The notes: generated by a model not told the origin, from the letters alone. A DNA stretch of 37,065 bases from Rufibacter roseus (GCF_001647285.1 NZ_LRML01000024.1:1-37065), one strand, 5' to 3'; shown: positions 1 through 7,589, counted from the stretch's first letter. Numbers and translations: made by a program.

Positions 1-1010
1 CGGGGCAAGAAGATAGATCCCAGAATAAGGTACAGGTAATAGGTTACCACACGGTACAGCAGCACAATTACCGTTGTGAACCGGCCCAGGAACTGTCCGA
101 AGAAGGTAGGAAAAGCCACTTCGGCAATGCCGGCGCCGCCAGGAGTTACCGCCACCAGCAGCACAATTTTGTACACCATGTTGCGCGAGAAAATAAGTAC
201 ATGATCATGGAAACTAATATCAGTAAAGGCGGCAATAAGGCAGTTAATCACAAAGTAACGGGCCGTCCAGACAAAGGCAGTGGAGAGGGCGGCGTTCATC
301 CAATAACTGAACGTGCTTCCTTTTAAATGCTTAGACGCCCACACCAGCTCATTGCCGTGTTTGTAGGCACCGGCTCTCCAGCGGCGAGTCCAATTAAATG
401 AAGTAGCGCGCAAGAATAACCGCTTCACGGCGGTAGGGTTGATCAATAGACCATACGCCATCAAGAACGCATAAAACGCAATGAGAAGGTAGCTAATGAC
501 AAAGGCAATCTCCAGACTTTGTGTCACAGAAAACTCCATGGCCTCCACCTCCGGAAAAATATCTCCCGCGGTAATCAGAAACACCAGCGGCACGGCAATG
601 ATGAAGTACAGGTTATCCAGCATGGCCGTCACCATTACGTACGCCAGTGACTTGCCCAAGCTCAGCCCCTCTTTGTTCAATATAAAAGCAGCCACGGTAG
701 AGCCGCCCACCACACTGGGCATTACGCAAGAGGCAAATTCCCAGAGCATGATCACGTCCAAGCTTTGGCGCCAACTCAAGAACTTCTCGGTCACGTACCT
801 GATGCGGTAAATATACCCGAAGTCGCGCACCACCAGCACCAAGAAAGTCATGAACAGCCAGAACGGGCTTGCGTTGTACAGCGGACTAAAGTCCATTTCA
901 GAGCTGTCGCGGTAGAACATGTACCCAATCACGGCAAAGCCAATGGCCACCGGAATAAGAATGCGCTGGGGCGTAAAATAAGAAAGAAGCTTTTTACGAT
1001 TCAGATCCAT
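1..1010 (-). CDS. Lysylphosphatidylglycerol synthase-type transmembrane (UPF0104) protein, 3' end cut off
   Basis: This is my reading of the minus strand from the ATG at 1010; about 336 codons run open to the window edge, so the C-terminus is missing. The protein starts MDLNRKKLLSYF and has several hydrophobic stretches typical of an inner-membrane protein (around residues 17-30, 48-62, 120-150, 165-195, 270-330). The late motif TPGGAGIAE, followed by aromatic-rich helices, is characteristic of the UPF0104 / lysylphosphatidylglycerol synthase transmembrane family (PF03706). Members are usually about 320-340 residues, so only a few residues are probably lost. Family members are flippase-like, and the true substrate here is unknown. 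The start overlaps the last 17 nt of scpA, so the two genes are probably translationally coupled. The MprF synthase (GNAT-like) domain is not present in the visible part. The family call is fairly sure; the function is not. Confidence 0.8.
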   Translation of the reverse strand, partial: MDLNRKKLLSYFTPQRILIPVAIGFAVIGYMFYRDSSEMDFSPLYNASPFWLFMTFLVLVVRDFGYIYRIRYVTEKFLSWRQSLDVIMLWEFASCVMPSVVGGSTVAAFILNKEGLSLGKSLAYVMVTAMLDNLYFIIAVPLVFLITAGDIFPEVEAMEFSVTQSLEIAFVISYLLIAFYAFLMAYGLLINPTAVKRLFLRATSFNWTRRWRAGAYKHGNELVWASKHLKGSTFSYWMNAALSTAFVWTARYFVINCLIAAFTDISFHDHVLIFSRNMVYKIVLLVAVTPGGAGIAEVAFPTFFGQFLGRFTTVIVLLYRVVTYYLYLILGSIFLP

Positions 1011-1767
1011 GGTCGGCGGTCAGGTGCGGGTTTTCTGAAAAAGGCACGATGCGGAAATTATTAAACCCATCGCCAATCTCCAAGCCAATCTCGTTAAGCT
1101 GGAGCAAGTCTAAGATAGCCAAGAAGTTAAAGATCAAGCCAATTTTATCTGGGAACTCCTCCAGTAGTTCTGTGAACTCTACCATTCCTTTGGCACTTAC
1201 GCGGTGCTTGATGTAGGTGCGCTGCTGATCAATGGTGTAAGGGTAGGTGTAAACGGTATGCTTGGGCCGGTTCTGCTCTTCGTCGTAGCGCTGCATGGCT
1301 TTATGGAACGCATGCATGAGGCTATAGAGGTTCAAGTCTTTGAGCTCGTACTCCAGCTGGTGCTTAGAGGCAATCTTGCTCAGCTCCTCGTCAGTGTTGC
1401 CACGTTTCTCTTGTTGCAGCCGCACGTCTTCCAGTAAGCCTAAATCGCCTAGTACTTCTTTGTAGCGCTTGTACTCCAGCAGGTGCTGTACCAGTTCCTG
1501 GCGGGGGTCAATTTCATTGCCTTGCTCGTCTTTCTCAAAGCGGGGCAGCAGCATTTTAGCCTTAATGCGCATCAGGGTAGCGGCGGTGAGTATAAACTCG
1601 CTGGCCACTTCCATGTTCATGGTTTCCAACTGCCTGATGTAGCCCACAAAGTCATTGGTGATCTTAGAAATCGGGATATCATGGATATCCAGCTCATCGC
1701 GCTCAATGAAGAACAGCAGCAGGTCAAAAGGGCCCTCAAAGAGCGACAGTTTTATTTCGAAACTCAC
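994..1767 (-). CDS. scpA: Segregation and condensation protein A (kleisin)
   Basis: ScpA is the kleisin subunit that bridges the SMC dimer with ScpB in bacterial condensin, acting on the nucleoid in chromosome segregation. The 257-residue length fits the family. The N-terminal helical domain shows the typical EGPFDLLLFFI (residues 11-21) and the SEFILTAATLMRIKAKMLLP stretch (56-75). A hydrophilic middle follows, and then a C-terminal winged-helix part (about 212-246, FNFLAILDLLQLNEIGLE). The ATG at 1767 gives the conserved N-terminus MSFEIKLSLFEGPFDLLL. The 3' end overlaps the start of the downstream membrane-protein gene by 17 nt. No scpB or smc lies in the window. The upstream gap to dxs (1768-2065) is divergent and must hold promoters for both directions. 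Confidence 0.93.
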   Translation of the reverse strand: MSFEIKLSLFEGPFDLLLFFIERDELDIHDIPISKITNDFVGYIRQLETMNMEVASEFILTAATLMRIKAKMLLPRFEKDEQGNEIDPRQELVQHLLEYKRYKEVLGDLGLLEDVRLQQEKRGNTDEELSKIASKHQLEYELKDLNLYSLMHAFHKAMQRYDEEQNRPKHTVYTYPYTIDQQRTYIKHRVSAKGMVEFTELLEEFPDKIGLIFNFLAILDLLQLNEIGLEIGDGFNNFRIVPFSENPHLTADHGSES

Positions 1768-1848
1768 GGAACTTGCGGTGCGGCAATGGTTTGAAAAACA
1801 AAATTACACAGAAGAAACGCTAACCCCAACCTTTAAATCCCGAACCCC

Positions 1849-1885
1849 CTGTTTTAGCCCATATTTCATAAAACCAGCTCATAAA
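1849..1885. repeat. Dispersed ~40-nt palindrome, copy 1
   Basis: This copy begins CTGTTTTAGCCC, has a TTTCATAAAA centre and a degenerate right arm (GCTCATAAAC). It lies in the divergent scpA/dxs gap and matches the left arm of the other copies listed here. Confidence 0.6.
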
Positions 1886-1988
1886 CGCAATAGAAGCAGG
1901 CGCAAATGAGTTAACAATAGGTGCTTACTATCACCGTTGCACAGAAGAGGCGCAGAGACTCAGAAAAAAACCTTAATTTTACCTTTTG

Positions 1989-2020
1989 TTTGGGTGCAAT
2001 ACGTATAGACATAAACTTTT
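1989..2020 (+). promoter_or_regulatory. Possible Bacteroidota-type promoter of dxs
   Basis: TTTG at 1989-1992 and TAAACTTTT at 2012-2020 are 19 nt apart. They resemble the Bacteroidota -33 TTTG and -7 TAnnTTTG elements, with one extra base inside the -7 box. Transcription would then start about 40 nt before the dxs ATG. This is a weak match judged by eye. Confidence 0.28.
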
Positions 2021-2065
2021 AGAGCTATATACTGTTGCACCTATATCCACCCAAGCACACCGCCT

Positions 2066-3982
2066 ATGATGATTGAACCGGGAGAACTGCTGGCCAAGAT
2101 TAATTCGCCAGCCGATTTGCGTCAACTGCCGGAAGACCAGTTGCTGCAAGTATGCCAGGAGTTAAGACAATTCATCATAGACAATGTGTCTATCTACGGT
2201 GGTCACTTCGGGGCTAGCTTGGGGGTGGTGGAAATGACGGTGGCGCTGCATTACGTATTCAATACGCCCTATGACCAACTGGTGTGGGATGTGGGGCACC
2301 AAGCCTACGGCCATAAAATCTTAACTGGCCGCCGTGACCAATTCCATACCAACCGCAAGCTTAACGGCCTTTCAGGTTTCCCTAAACGGAAGGAGAGCGA
2401 GTATGACGCTTTTGGCGTAGGTCACTCCAGTACGTCTATTTCGGCGGCCTTAGGCATGGCCGTGGCCTCACAGTACAAAAAAGAATTTGACCGCCACCAC
2501 ATTGCCGTGATTGGCGATGGATCTATGACGGCCGGTATGGCCTTTGAGGCCCTTAACCACGGCGGCTCTACCGACGCCGACCTATTGGTGGTGCTCAACG
2601 ACAACTGCATGAGCATTGACCCCAATGTGGGCGCGCTTAAAGAATACTTAACAGATATTACTACCTCCCGCACCTACAACAAAGTGCGCGACGAGATCTG
2701 GAACATACTGGGTAAAATCAGCAAATTCGGCCCTAACGCCCAACAAATAGCTTCTAAAGTAGAAAGTGGCATAAAGGCAACCCTGCTGAAGCAAAGCAAC
2801 CTGTTTGAAAGCCTGAAGTTTCGTTACTTTGGCCCTATTGACGGACATGATGTGAATCATCTGGCCAGTGTGCTGAAGGATTTGAAAAAAATTCCGGGTC
2901 CGAAAATTCTACACTGCGTTACCGTGAAAGGCAAAGGGTTTGCCCTAGCCGAGAAAGAGCAGACCAAGTGGCACGCGCCTGGTTTGTTTGATAAGGTGAC
3001 CGGTGAGATCCACAAAGTCCACCACACCACCCCGCAGCCGCCCAAGTATCAAGACGTTTTCGGTCATACGTTGCTGGAACTGGCAGAGCAGAACCCGAAG
3101 ATTTTTGGTGTAACGCCAGCCATGCCTAGCGGCTCTAGCATGAACATCATGATGAAAGCCATGCCAGACCGGGCACTGGACGTAGGAATTGCTGAGCAAC
3201 ACGCTGTTACCTTCTCGGCTGGCTTGGCTACGCAGGGGCTGGTACCGTTCTGCAACATCTACTCCAGCTTTATGCAGCGGGCTTATGACCAAGTGGTACA
3301 TGACGTGTGTCTGCAGAACTTGCACGTGGTTTTCACGCTAGACAGAGCCGGTTTCGCCGGGGCTGATGGGCAAACCCACCACGGCAACTATGATATTGCG
3401 TACATGCGCTGCGTGCCCAATATGGTGGTGTCTGCCCCCATGAACGAGCAGGAACTACGCAACCTCATGTACACCGCAAGCCAAGACGGCATGGGCCCAT
3501 TCACCATCCGCTACCCACGCGGCGAGGGTGTTATGCCAGAGTGGCGCACCCCGCTGGAATTGATTGAAGTAGGCAAAGGCCGCACTATACAGGAAGGCGA
3601 GGAAGTAGCCATTTTGACCATTGGCCACATTGGCAACTATGCGGTTGACGTGTGCAAGCGCCTGAAGAAAGATGGTTTGCGCCCCGGGCACTATGACATG
3701 CGTTTCGCCAAACCACTAGATGAAAAGCTGCTGCACCATATCTTCCAGAATTACGAAAAAGTGTTGACTGTAGAAGACGGTTGCTTGCAAGGTGGCTTCG
3801 GAAGTGCTGTACTGGAGTTCATGGCTGACCATGGCTACAATGCCCAGATAAAACGTTTAGGCATACCAGATACCATTGTTGAGCACGGCTCACAAATGGA
3901 ACTGCACCGCCTCTGCGGCTTCGACCCAGATGGTATAGAGCGCGAGGTGCGCCAGCTGATGGATGTGCACGTGCGGGTATAA
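2066..3982 (+). CDS. dxs: 1-deoxy-D-xylulose-5-phosphate synthase
   Basis: Dxs condenses pyruvate and glyceraldehyde 3-phosphate to DXP, the first step of the MEP isoprenoid pathway, with thiamine diphosphate (ThDP) and Mg2+ in the cytoplasm. The protein has 638 residues, normal for the family. In order it shows GGHFGASLG (45-53, with His47), GHQAYGHK (77-84), and the ThDP/metal motif GDGSMTAG (150-157) with Asn180. These are followed by YFGPIDGHD (254-262), DVGIAEQHAVTF with catalytic Glu377 (372-383), and RAGFAGADGQTHHG (427-440). The transketolase C-terminal domain closes the protein. Two adjacent ATGs (2066 and 2069) could both serve as the start. The gene stands alone, followed by a strong terminator at 4000-4033. 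No other MEP gene is nearby. The assignment is very secure. Confidence 0.98.
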   Translation: MMIEPGELLAKINSPADLRQLPEDQLLQVCQELRQFIIDNVSIYGGHFGASLGVVEMTVALHYVFNTPYDQLVWDVGHQAYGHKILTGRRDQFHTNRKLNGLSGFPKRKESEYDAFGVGHSSTSISAALGMAVASQYKKEFDRHHIAVIGDGSMTAGMAFEALNHGGSTDADLLVVLNDNCMSIDPNVGALKEYLTDITTSRTYNKVRDEIWNILGKISKFGPNAQQIASKVESGIKATLLKQSNLFESLKFRYFGPIDGHDVNHLASVLKDLKKIPGPKILHCVTVKGKGFALAEKEQTKWHAPGLFDKVTGEIHKVHHTTPQPPKYQDVFGHTLLELAEQNPKIFGVTPAMPSGSSMNIMMKAMPDRALDVGIAEQHAVTFSAGLATQGLVPFCNIYSSFMQRAYDQVVHDVCLQNLHVVFTLDRAGFAGADGQTHHGNYDIAYMRCVPNMVVSAPMNEQELRNLMYTASQDGMGPFTIRYPRGEGVMPEWRTPLELIEVGKGRTIQEGEEVAILTIGHIGNYAVDVCKRLKKDGLRPGHYDMRFAKPLDEKLLHHIFQNYEKVLTVEDGCLQGGFGSAVLEFMADHGYNAQIKRLGIPDTIVEHGSQMELHRLCGFDPDGIEREVRQLMDVHVRV

Positions 3983-3999
3983 ATGAATCTAAAATCTTG

Positions 4000-4040
4000 A
4001 AAATCCCCTGTAGCTTCTGTTACAGGGGATTTTGTTTTTA
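4000..4040 (+). terminator. Rho-independent terminator of dxs
   Basis: A perfect 13-bp stem pairs AAAATCCCCTGTA (4000-4012) with TACAGGGGATTTT (4021-4033) around an 8-nt loop, and a T-rich tract follows. It starts 18 nt after the dxs stop. The T-tract runs straight into a copy of the dispersed palindrome. Confidence 0.85.
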
Positions 4041-4070
4041 GCTTGTTTTTCTAAAAATAGGCCGGAAATA
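4033..4070. repeat. Dispersed ~40-nt palindrome, copy 2
   Basis: TGTTTTTAGCTTG, core TTTTTCTAAAAA, right arm TAGGCCGGAAATA. It abuts and overlaps the T-tract of the dxs terminator. Confidence 0.7.
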
Positions 4071-4104
4071 GAGCTTGTGCTAAAGTGAATTATTTTAGAA
4101 CTGT

Positions 4105-4629
4105 ATGAAGAAGCTGTTATTACTAAGTCTTGTGTTTTTGCCGTTTTTGTGTTTCTCACAGGTAAAATATAGGCCAATATTTGGTTCTGCAGCCGATATA
4201 AATGCTATCAATGAAATTGTAGAAAAAGTGAAGTCAGGCAGCGCCTTTAAAATGCTGGTTTATTTGCCAAAAGTAGAAGATACAGAAAAGGTAAGCAGTA
4301 TTTTAGTAGTTCAGAAGGGCAGTAAAGTTTTCTACTGGTTGATCAAAGATGATTCTGTTCTAACAAAAGGGCAGTTGGAGAGTAACAAAATATTTTCTTA
4401 TCAATATGCCTCACTAACCGGGGCGACTAAAAGAGAAGACACCTTAAGGTTTGTTCCTCCTCTTGTGAATGGTATAGAAACAGAGAGTGTCATTTATGAA
4501 GATAGGAAAGTTAGATTCTATTTTGAACTTGGGAAAAATGTGGCAGGATACTCACCAGATCCTGCCGTAGAGAAATATCGTCAGGAGTGGCTAGAGATAA
4601 TAAGGGAAGAGTTGAATTTGCTGCTCTAG
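4105..4629 (+). CDS. Small secreted or periplasmic protein of unknown function
   Basis: I do not recognise this 174-residue protein. It has a clear N-terminal signal sequence (MKKLLLLSLVFLPFLCFSQ), with probable cleavage before Gln19 or just after it. Cys16 is preceded by PFL, which is a poor lipobox, so a lipoprotein is unlikely. The mature part is hydrophilic, mixed alpha/beta by eye, with several Lys/Glu-rich segments and no Cys. Its codons are visibly more AT-rich than those of dxs and the reductase on either side, which may hint at a different history or simply low expression. The ATG at 4105 is the only start that keeps the signal peptide. It lies 34 nt after a dispersed palindrome copy and has no obvious operon partner. 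Confidence 0.7.
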   Translation: MKKLLLLSLVFLPFLCFSQVKYRPIFGSAADINAINEIVEKVKSGSAFKMLVYLPKVEDTEKVSSILVVQKGSKVFYWLIKDDSVLTKGQLESNKIFSYQYASLTGATKREDTLRFVPPLVNGIETESVIYEDRKVRFYFELGKNVAGYSPDPAVEKYRQEWLEIIREELNLLL

Positions 4630-4676
4630 TAGCCCTAGCAAGAATCTTTTTACTGAACCAACATCATTAAGGAGTG

Positions 4677-4696
4677 CCAACCTTTGCCTAGGTTGG
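4677..4696. other. Short hairpin after the unknown secreted protein
   Basis: CCAACCT (4677-4683) pairs with AGGTTGG (4690-4696) around a 6-nt loop, about 48 nt past the stop codon. There is no T-run, so a terminator role is doubtful. Confidence 0.35.
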
Positions 4697-4835
4697 TATA
4701 GAAAAAGAAAGCATGAAGTGGCTCTTTCTCATAAACCATCATGTCATCTTTGAGTAGAACAAAAAAAGCCTCTGCTTATTCTCATTAAGTTACAGCCGGG
4801 GCAGCTTTAGACTTTACACGCATATATCACCAACT

Positions 4836-5882
4836 ATGGAATTTAGACAATTAGGAGCCTCTGGATTACAGGTGCCGGTGCTGAGCTTTGGTACGGCCAC
4901 TTTTGGCGGGGGCAACGAGTTCTTCAAAGCCTGGGGCAGCACGCAGGTAGATGAGGCCACCCGCATGGTTAACCTCTGCCTCGACGCGGGTGTCAACTTC
5001 TTTGATACCGCCGATATTTACTCCCAAGGCATGGCTGAGGAAATATTGGGCAAAGCCATGGAAGGCAAAAGAGATAAGTTGATCATCTCCACCAAGGGCA
5101 CGTTCCCCTTCGGAGAAGGACCGAACAACCAAGGCTCCTCGCGCTTTCACTTACTAAAGCAGGTAGAGGGCAGCCTCAAGCGCATGGGTACCGACTACAT
5201 TGACATCTACCACATGCACGGCTTCGACGGCAAGACGCCCGTAGAAGAAACGCTGCGGACGTTGGATGACCTGATCCAAAGCGGAAAAATACGGTACATA
5301 GCCGCCTCCAACTTTTCGGGCTGGCATTTGATGAAATCACTGTCGGTTTCAGAAAAGAACAGTTGGAACAAATACGTGGCGCACCAGGTGTATTATTCTT
5401 TGGCTAACCGCGAGTACGAGTGGGAACTGATGCCGCTAGGGCTGGACCAGAACGTAGGAGCCATTGTGTGGTCGCCGCTGGCAGCCGGTCGTTTAGGCGG
5501 TAAATACCGCCGTAACCAGCCCTTGCCCCAAGACAGCCGCGTAGCTCAGGGCGGAAGCCCTGTACCGGAGGCTGTGGTAAACGAAGAAGTCTTCTACAAT
5601 ACCATTGACGCCTTAGATGAAGTAGCCGAGGAAACTGGTAAAACCATAGCCCAAGTGGCGCTGAACTGGCTTTTACAAAGACCTACAGTTTCCAGCGTAA
5701 TTATTGGTGCCCGTAACGAGGAACAACTTAAACAGAATTTAGGATCTGTTGGTTGGAACCTGACGCTGGAGCAAGTAAAGAAACTAGACGCCGCCAGCGA
5801 AGTACCGACCATTTACCCGTACTGGCACCAACGCCAGAACCTCAAGCTCAACCCAATTCCGGATTTCTACAAGGAAAGATAA
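4836..5882 (+). CDS. Aldo/keto reductase
   Basis: This is a cytoplasmic NADP(H)-dependent TIM-barrel oxidoreductase of the aldo/keto reductase superfamily; its carbonyl substrate cannot be read from sequence. At 348 residues it is of normal length. The N-terminus (MEFRQLGASGLQVPVLSFGT) is the classic beta-hairpin cap. The catalytic tetrad is visible as Asp57 in FDTADIYS, Tyr62, Lys87 in STKG and His128 in YHMHGFD. The cofactor-binding end appears as SPLAAGRLGGKYRR and SSVIIGARNEEQLKQNLG. It resembles the YajO/YhdN-like (AKR11-14) group rather than the xylose-reductase group. It has its own gap upstream and 516 nt of palindrome-rich DNA downstream, so it is probably monocistronic. The family is sure and the role is open. 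Confidence 0.93.
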   Translation: MEFRQLGASGLQVPVLSFGTATFGGGNEFFKAWGSTQVDEATRMVNLCLDAGVNFFDTADIYSQGMAEEILGKAMEGKRDKLIISTKGTFPFGEGPNNQGSSRFHLLKQVEGSLKRMGTDYIDIYHMHGFDGKTPVEETLRTLDDLIQSGKIRYIAASNFSGWHLMKSLSVSEKNSWNKYVAHQVYYSLANREYEWELMPLGLDQNVGAIVWSPLAAGRLGGKYRRNQPLPQDSRVAQGGSPVPEAVVNEEVFYNTIDALDEVAEETGKTIAQVALNWLLQRPTVSSVIIGARNEEQLKQNLGSVGWNLTLEQVKKLDAASEVPTIYPYWHQRQNLKLNPIPDFYKER

Positions 5883-6042
5883 TGGCTTAAGAACACAGGA
5901 GGTCTCATCTGGTAAAGCAGTTGAGGCCTCTTGGTTTAGCTTAAAGTCATTAAACATGATTTCTTTGAAGAGATCTAAAATAAAAGGTGATAGAGACGGT
6001 GCTAGTTGTTAAGTACTAATTTTCTGTTTTAGCACTTTCGCT

Positions 6043-6073
6043 GTCTGGAGTCTTCCGAAGGGCGACTCCAGAC
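6043..6073. repeat. REP-like palindrome
   Basis: GTCTGGAGTC (6043-6052) and GACTCCAGAC (6064-6073) are perfectly complementary 10-nt arms around an 11-nt loop. No T-run follows, so this looks more like a REP-type element than a terminator. Confidence 0.7.
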
Positions 6074-6152
6074 TAACCAATGAATCAGCAGGAACTCTGT
6101 TCCGGTCAAGTGGCAGGTTTGGCTCTATAAAAAAGAATTGCCACGAAATATT

Positions 6153-6188
6153 CTACCGCAAGTTTAGCAATAGCCTAACTTATGGTGG
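6153..6188. repeat. 36-nt inverted repeat, copy 1 of 2
   Basis: The arms CTACCGCAAGTT (6153-6164) and AACTTATGGTGG (6177-6188) are imperfectly complementary, with a 12-nt loop. A second copy with the same arms and loop length is at 6293-6328. Confidence 0.65.
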
Positions 6189-6194
6189 TAATGT

Positions 6195-6225
6195 GGGGAG
6201 TTTTCAACTCCCCTGGTTCTTTTTT
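6195..6225 (+). terminator. Possible terminator hairpin
   Basis: GGGGAGTT (6195-6202) pairs with AACTCCCC (6206-6213) around a 3-nt loop. A run of six T begins a few bases later. It lies more than 300 nt past the nearest stop codon, so it may end a small transcript or be another repeat element. Confidence 0.4.
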
Positions 6226-6265
6226 AGATTTCAGTTTTTTTTTTCACAATTGCCTGATTTTAACA

Positions 6266-6285
6266 GGTAAGTTTTTAAACTTACC
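6266..6285. repeat. 20-nt palindrome
   Basis: GGTAAGTTT (6266-6274) and AAACTTACC (6277-6285) are perfect inverted arms with only two T between them. It could be an operator for a dimeric regulator or part of the local hairpin cluster. Confidence 0.5.
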
Positions 6286-6292
6286 CAATTCG

Positions 6293-6328
6293 CTACCACA
6301 AGTTACGCTCGCGCTTAACTTGCGGTAG
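6293..6328. repeat. 36-nt inverted repeat, copy 2 of 2
   Basis: CTACCACAAGTT (6293-6304) pairs with AACTTGCGGTAG (6317-6328) with one G-T position. The loop can extend the stem with GC/GC pairs. It is the same element as at 6153-6188. Confidence 0.7.
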
Positions 6329-6351
6329 ATTATAACTTTTACCATACTAAC

Positions 6352-6389
6352 CTGTTTTAGCCCCGTTTTCTGGAAAACAGCCCAAAACA
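6352..6389. repeat. Dispersed ~40-nt palindrome, copy 3
   Basis: CTGTTTTAGCCCC, then GTTTTCTGGAAAAC, then AGCCCAAAACA. This copy sits in the 5' leader of the hydrolase gene, ending 9 nt before its ATG. Confidence 0.7.
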
Positions 6390-6398
6390 AACCTAACT

Positions 6399-7175
6399 AT
6401 GAAAAACACCCCGTTAGGATATACAGATTCAGGCACTGGCCCAGCAATAGTTTTCCTGCATGGCTTCTGCGAGAGCAAAGATCTTTGGGCTGAGTTTGCC
6501 AAGCCGCTTGCCAAACAGTTTCGCTTAGTTGCCCTTGATTTGCCAGGCCACGGCGAGAGCCCCGCACCAGAGGGTTTTTCTATGGAAGCGCAGGCTGAGC
6601 AAGTGTACCTAACGCTGCAGCAGCTGCAGGTAGAAAAGTTTCTGCTGGTGGGGCACTCCATGGGAGGCTACGTAGCGCTGGCGTTTGCTGAAAAATATCC
6701 TGAGTTGTTGCGCGGACTGTGTCTTTTCCATTCTACTGCTTTGCCAGACTCTCCTGAGAAAAAAGAGAACCGCCTCAAAACCATAGAATTTGTGCAGAAG
6801 CACGGGGTAGAGAAGTTTATGGACAGCTTTGTAGCCCCGTTGTTTGCACCAGCTAACCGCGATGCCTGCCAAAAAGCCATCCAGAAAATGCAGGACATTG
6901 GTAAAGCTACACCGCCTAAAACCATAGAAGGTTGCCTGCAAGCCATGCGTAACCGGCCAGACCGTATACAAGTGCTGAAAGAGATACGCGTGCCCGTGTT
7001 TTTTATAGCTGGTAAAGAAGATCCGGCCGTACCGCTTGAGGCAACCTTACAGCAGTGTCACTTGCCAGAGAACAGTATGGCCTACTTTATAGGTGAGGTG
7101 GGCCACATGGGTATGTTTGAAAGAACCGTAGCCACCCGTCAGGCTTTACTGAAATTCGCTGAAACCTTGCCTTAA
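6399..7175 (+). CDS. Alpha/beta-fold hydrolase
   Basis: This is a 258-residue serine hydrolase of the alpha/beta-hydrolase fold with no signal peptide, so it is probably cytoplasmic. The oxyanion-hole motif FLHGF is at 19-23 and LDLPGHGES at 47-54. The nucleophile elbow GHSMGG (85-90) carries Ser87. The acid is Asp208 in GKEDP and the base is His236 in GEVGHMGMFE. The lid region (about 115-185) is helical and Lys/Glu-rich. It resembles the esterase / haloperoxidase-like / MhpC-like branch, and the substrate cannot be inferred. The ATG at 6399 is preceded by a dispersed palindrome in its leader, which might affect translation. It appears to be monocistronic. Confidence 0.92.
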   Translation: MKNTPLGYTDSGTGPAIVFLHGFCESKDLWAEFAKPLAKQFRLVALDLPGHGESPAPEGFSMEAQAEQVYLTLQQLQVEKFLLVGHSMGGYVALAFAEKYPELLRGLCLFHSTALPDSPEKKENRLKTIEFVQKHGVEKFMDSFVAPLFAPANRDACQKAIQKMQDIGKATPPKTIEGCLQAMRNRPDRIQVLKEIRVPVFFIAGKEDPAVPLEATLQQCHLPENSMAYFIGEVGHMGMFERTVATRQALLKFAETLP

Positions 7176-7187
7176 AACTTTATTTCT

Positions 7188-7209
7188 GGCGCAAGCGTCC
7201 GCTTGTGCC
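7188..7209. repeat. Short REP-like hairpin
   Basis: GGCGCAAGC (7188-7196) pairs with GCTTGTGCC (7201-7209), with one G-U pair and the loop GTCC. It lies 12 nt past the hydrolase stop and has no T-run. Confidence 0.55.
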
Positions 7210-7222
7210 TGTGCTGAAGCTT

Positions 7223-7263
7223 CCCGTTTTCAGGCTACTTTTTGAAAAATAGCCCAAAAACGG
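7223..7263. repeat. Dispersed ~40-nt palindrome, copy 4
   Basis: The outer arms are CCCGTTTTCAGGCT and AGCCCAAAAACGG, and the core is TTTTTGAAAAAT. The outer three bases differ from other copies but still pair. Confidence 0.65.
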
Positions 7264-7291
7264 AAATCGTTCTAAACCTGAAGGGTTTTCT

Positions 7292-7434
7292 GTAGCGTCG
7301 TGGTGCTATGAAGCAGATTCGCCTCTTCCAGTAAATACCTGTCTACACAGCAAAAATCTTTTGCTTAGATGGGATTAAGATAACTGAACGTTGCCACTGT
7401 GTGGAACCAGGTCATGCTGGTACCACTACGCTAC
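7292..7434. repeat. 143-nt unit bounded by inverted arms (MITE-like or structured RNA)
   Basis: The left arm GTAGCGTCGTGGTGCT (7292-7307) and the right arm GGTACCACTACGCTAC (7419-7434) match at 14 of 16 positions as an inverted repeat. Inside are smaller hairpins: AGCAAAA/TTTTGCT (7349-7365), CCAC/GTGG (about 7394-7404) and ACCAG/CTGGT (7406-7421). The last of these competes with the right outer arm. I see no clear target-site duplication and no reading frame. It may be a miniature element or a structured RNA. Confidence 0.45.
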
Positions 7435-7444
7435 CTTCGGTTAA

Positions 7445-7488
7445 TCCTGTTTTTGGCCTTCTTCACGGAAAACAGGCCGAAAACAGGA
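7445..7488. repeat. Dispersed ~40-nt palindrome, copy 5
   Basis: TCCTGTTTTTGGCC on the left and GGCCGAAAACAGGA on the right form a strong long stem. This is one of the best-preserved copies. Confidence 0.75.
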
Positions 7489-7589
7489 GATTCTGCCCCA
7501 TCATAAATTACAAATGCTAATTTCTAAAGCTGCTGAAATTCCTTTATTTTCAGGCTGGCAAATTAGCCATCTTCAACACAAACTTCTAC

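Larger units (their letters stand above)
5883..6398. other. Intergenic region with a cluster of hairpins, no gene
   Basis: No convincing reading frame is present on either strand. The stretch holds at least five inverted repeats, annotated separately: 6043-6073, 6153-6188, 6195-6213, 6266-6285 and 6293-6328. A dispersed palindrome copy (6352-6389) follows, ending 9 nt before the hydrolase start. Confidence 0.7.
7176..7589. other. Intergenic region with inverted repeats, no convincing gene
   Basis: No supported gene is present. In order the stretch contains a hairpin at 7188-7209, a dispersed palindrome at 7223-7263, a 143-nt unit bounded by inverted arms at 7292-7434, and a second dispersed palindrome at 7445-7488. 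About 100 nt of leader for the BNR protein follow. Confidence 0.7.

Noticed and set aside
496..1064. Plus-strand open frames opposite the membrane-protein gene
   Set aside because: They lie antisense to a well-supported minus-strand gene with family motifs and encode low-complexity shadow sequence.
1204..1909. Plus-strand open frames opposite scpA
   Set aside because: They are antisense shadows of scpA, without domain or start-site support.
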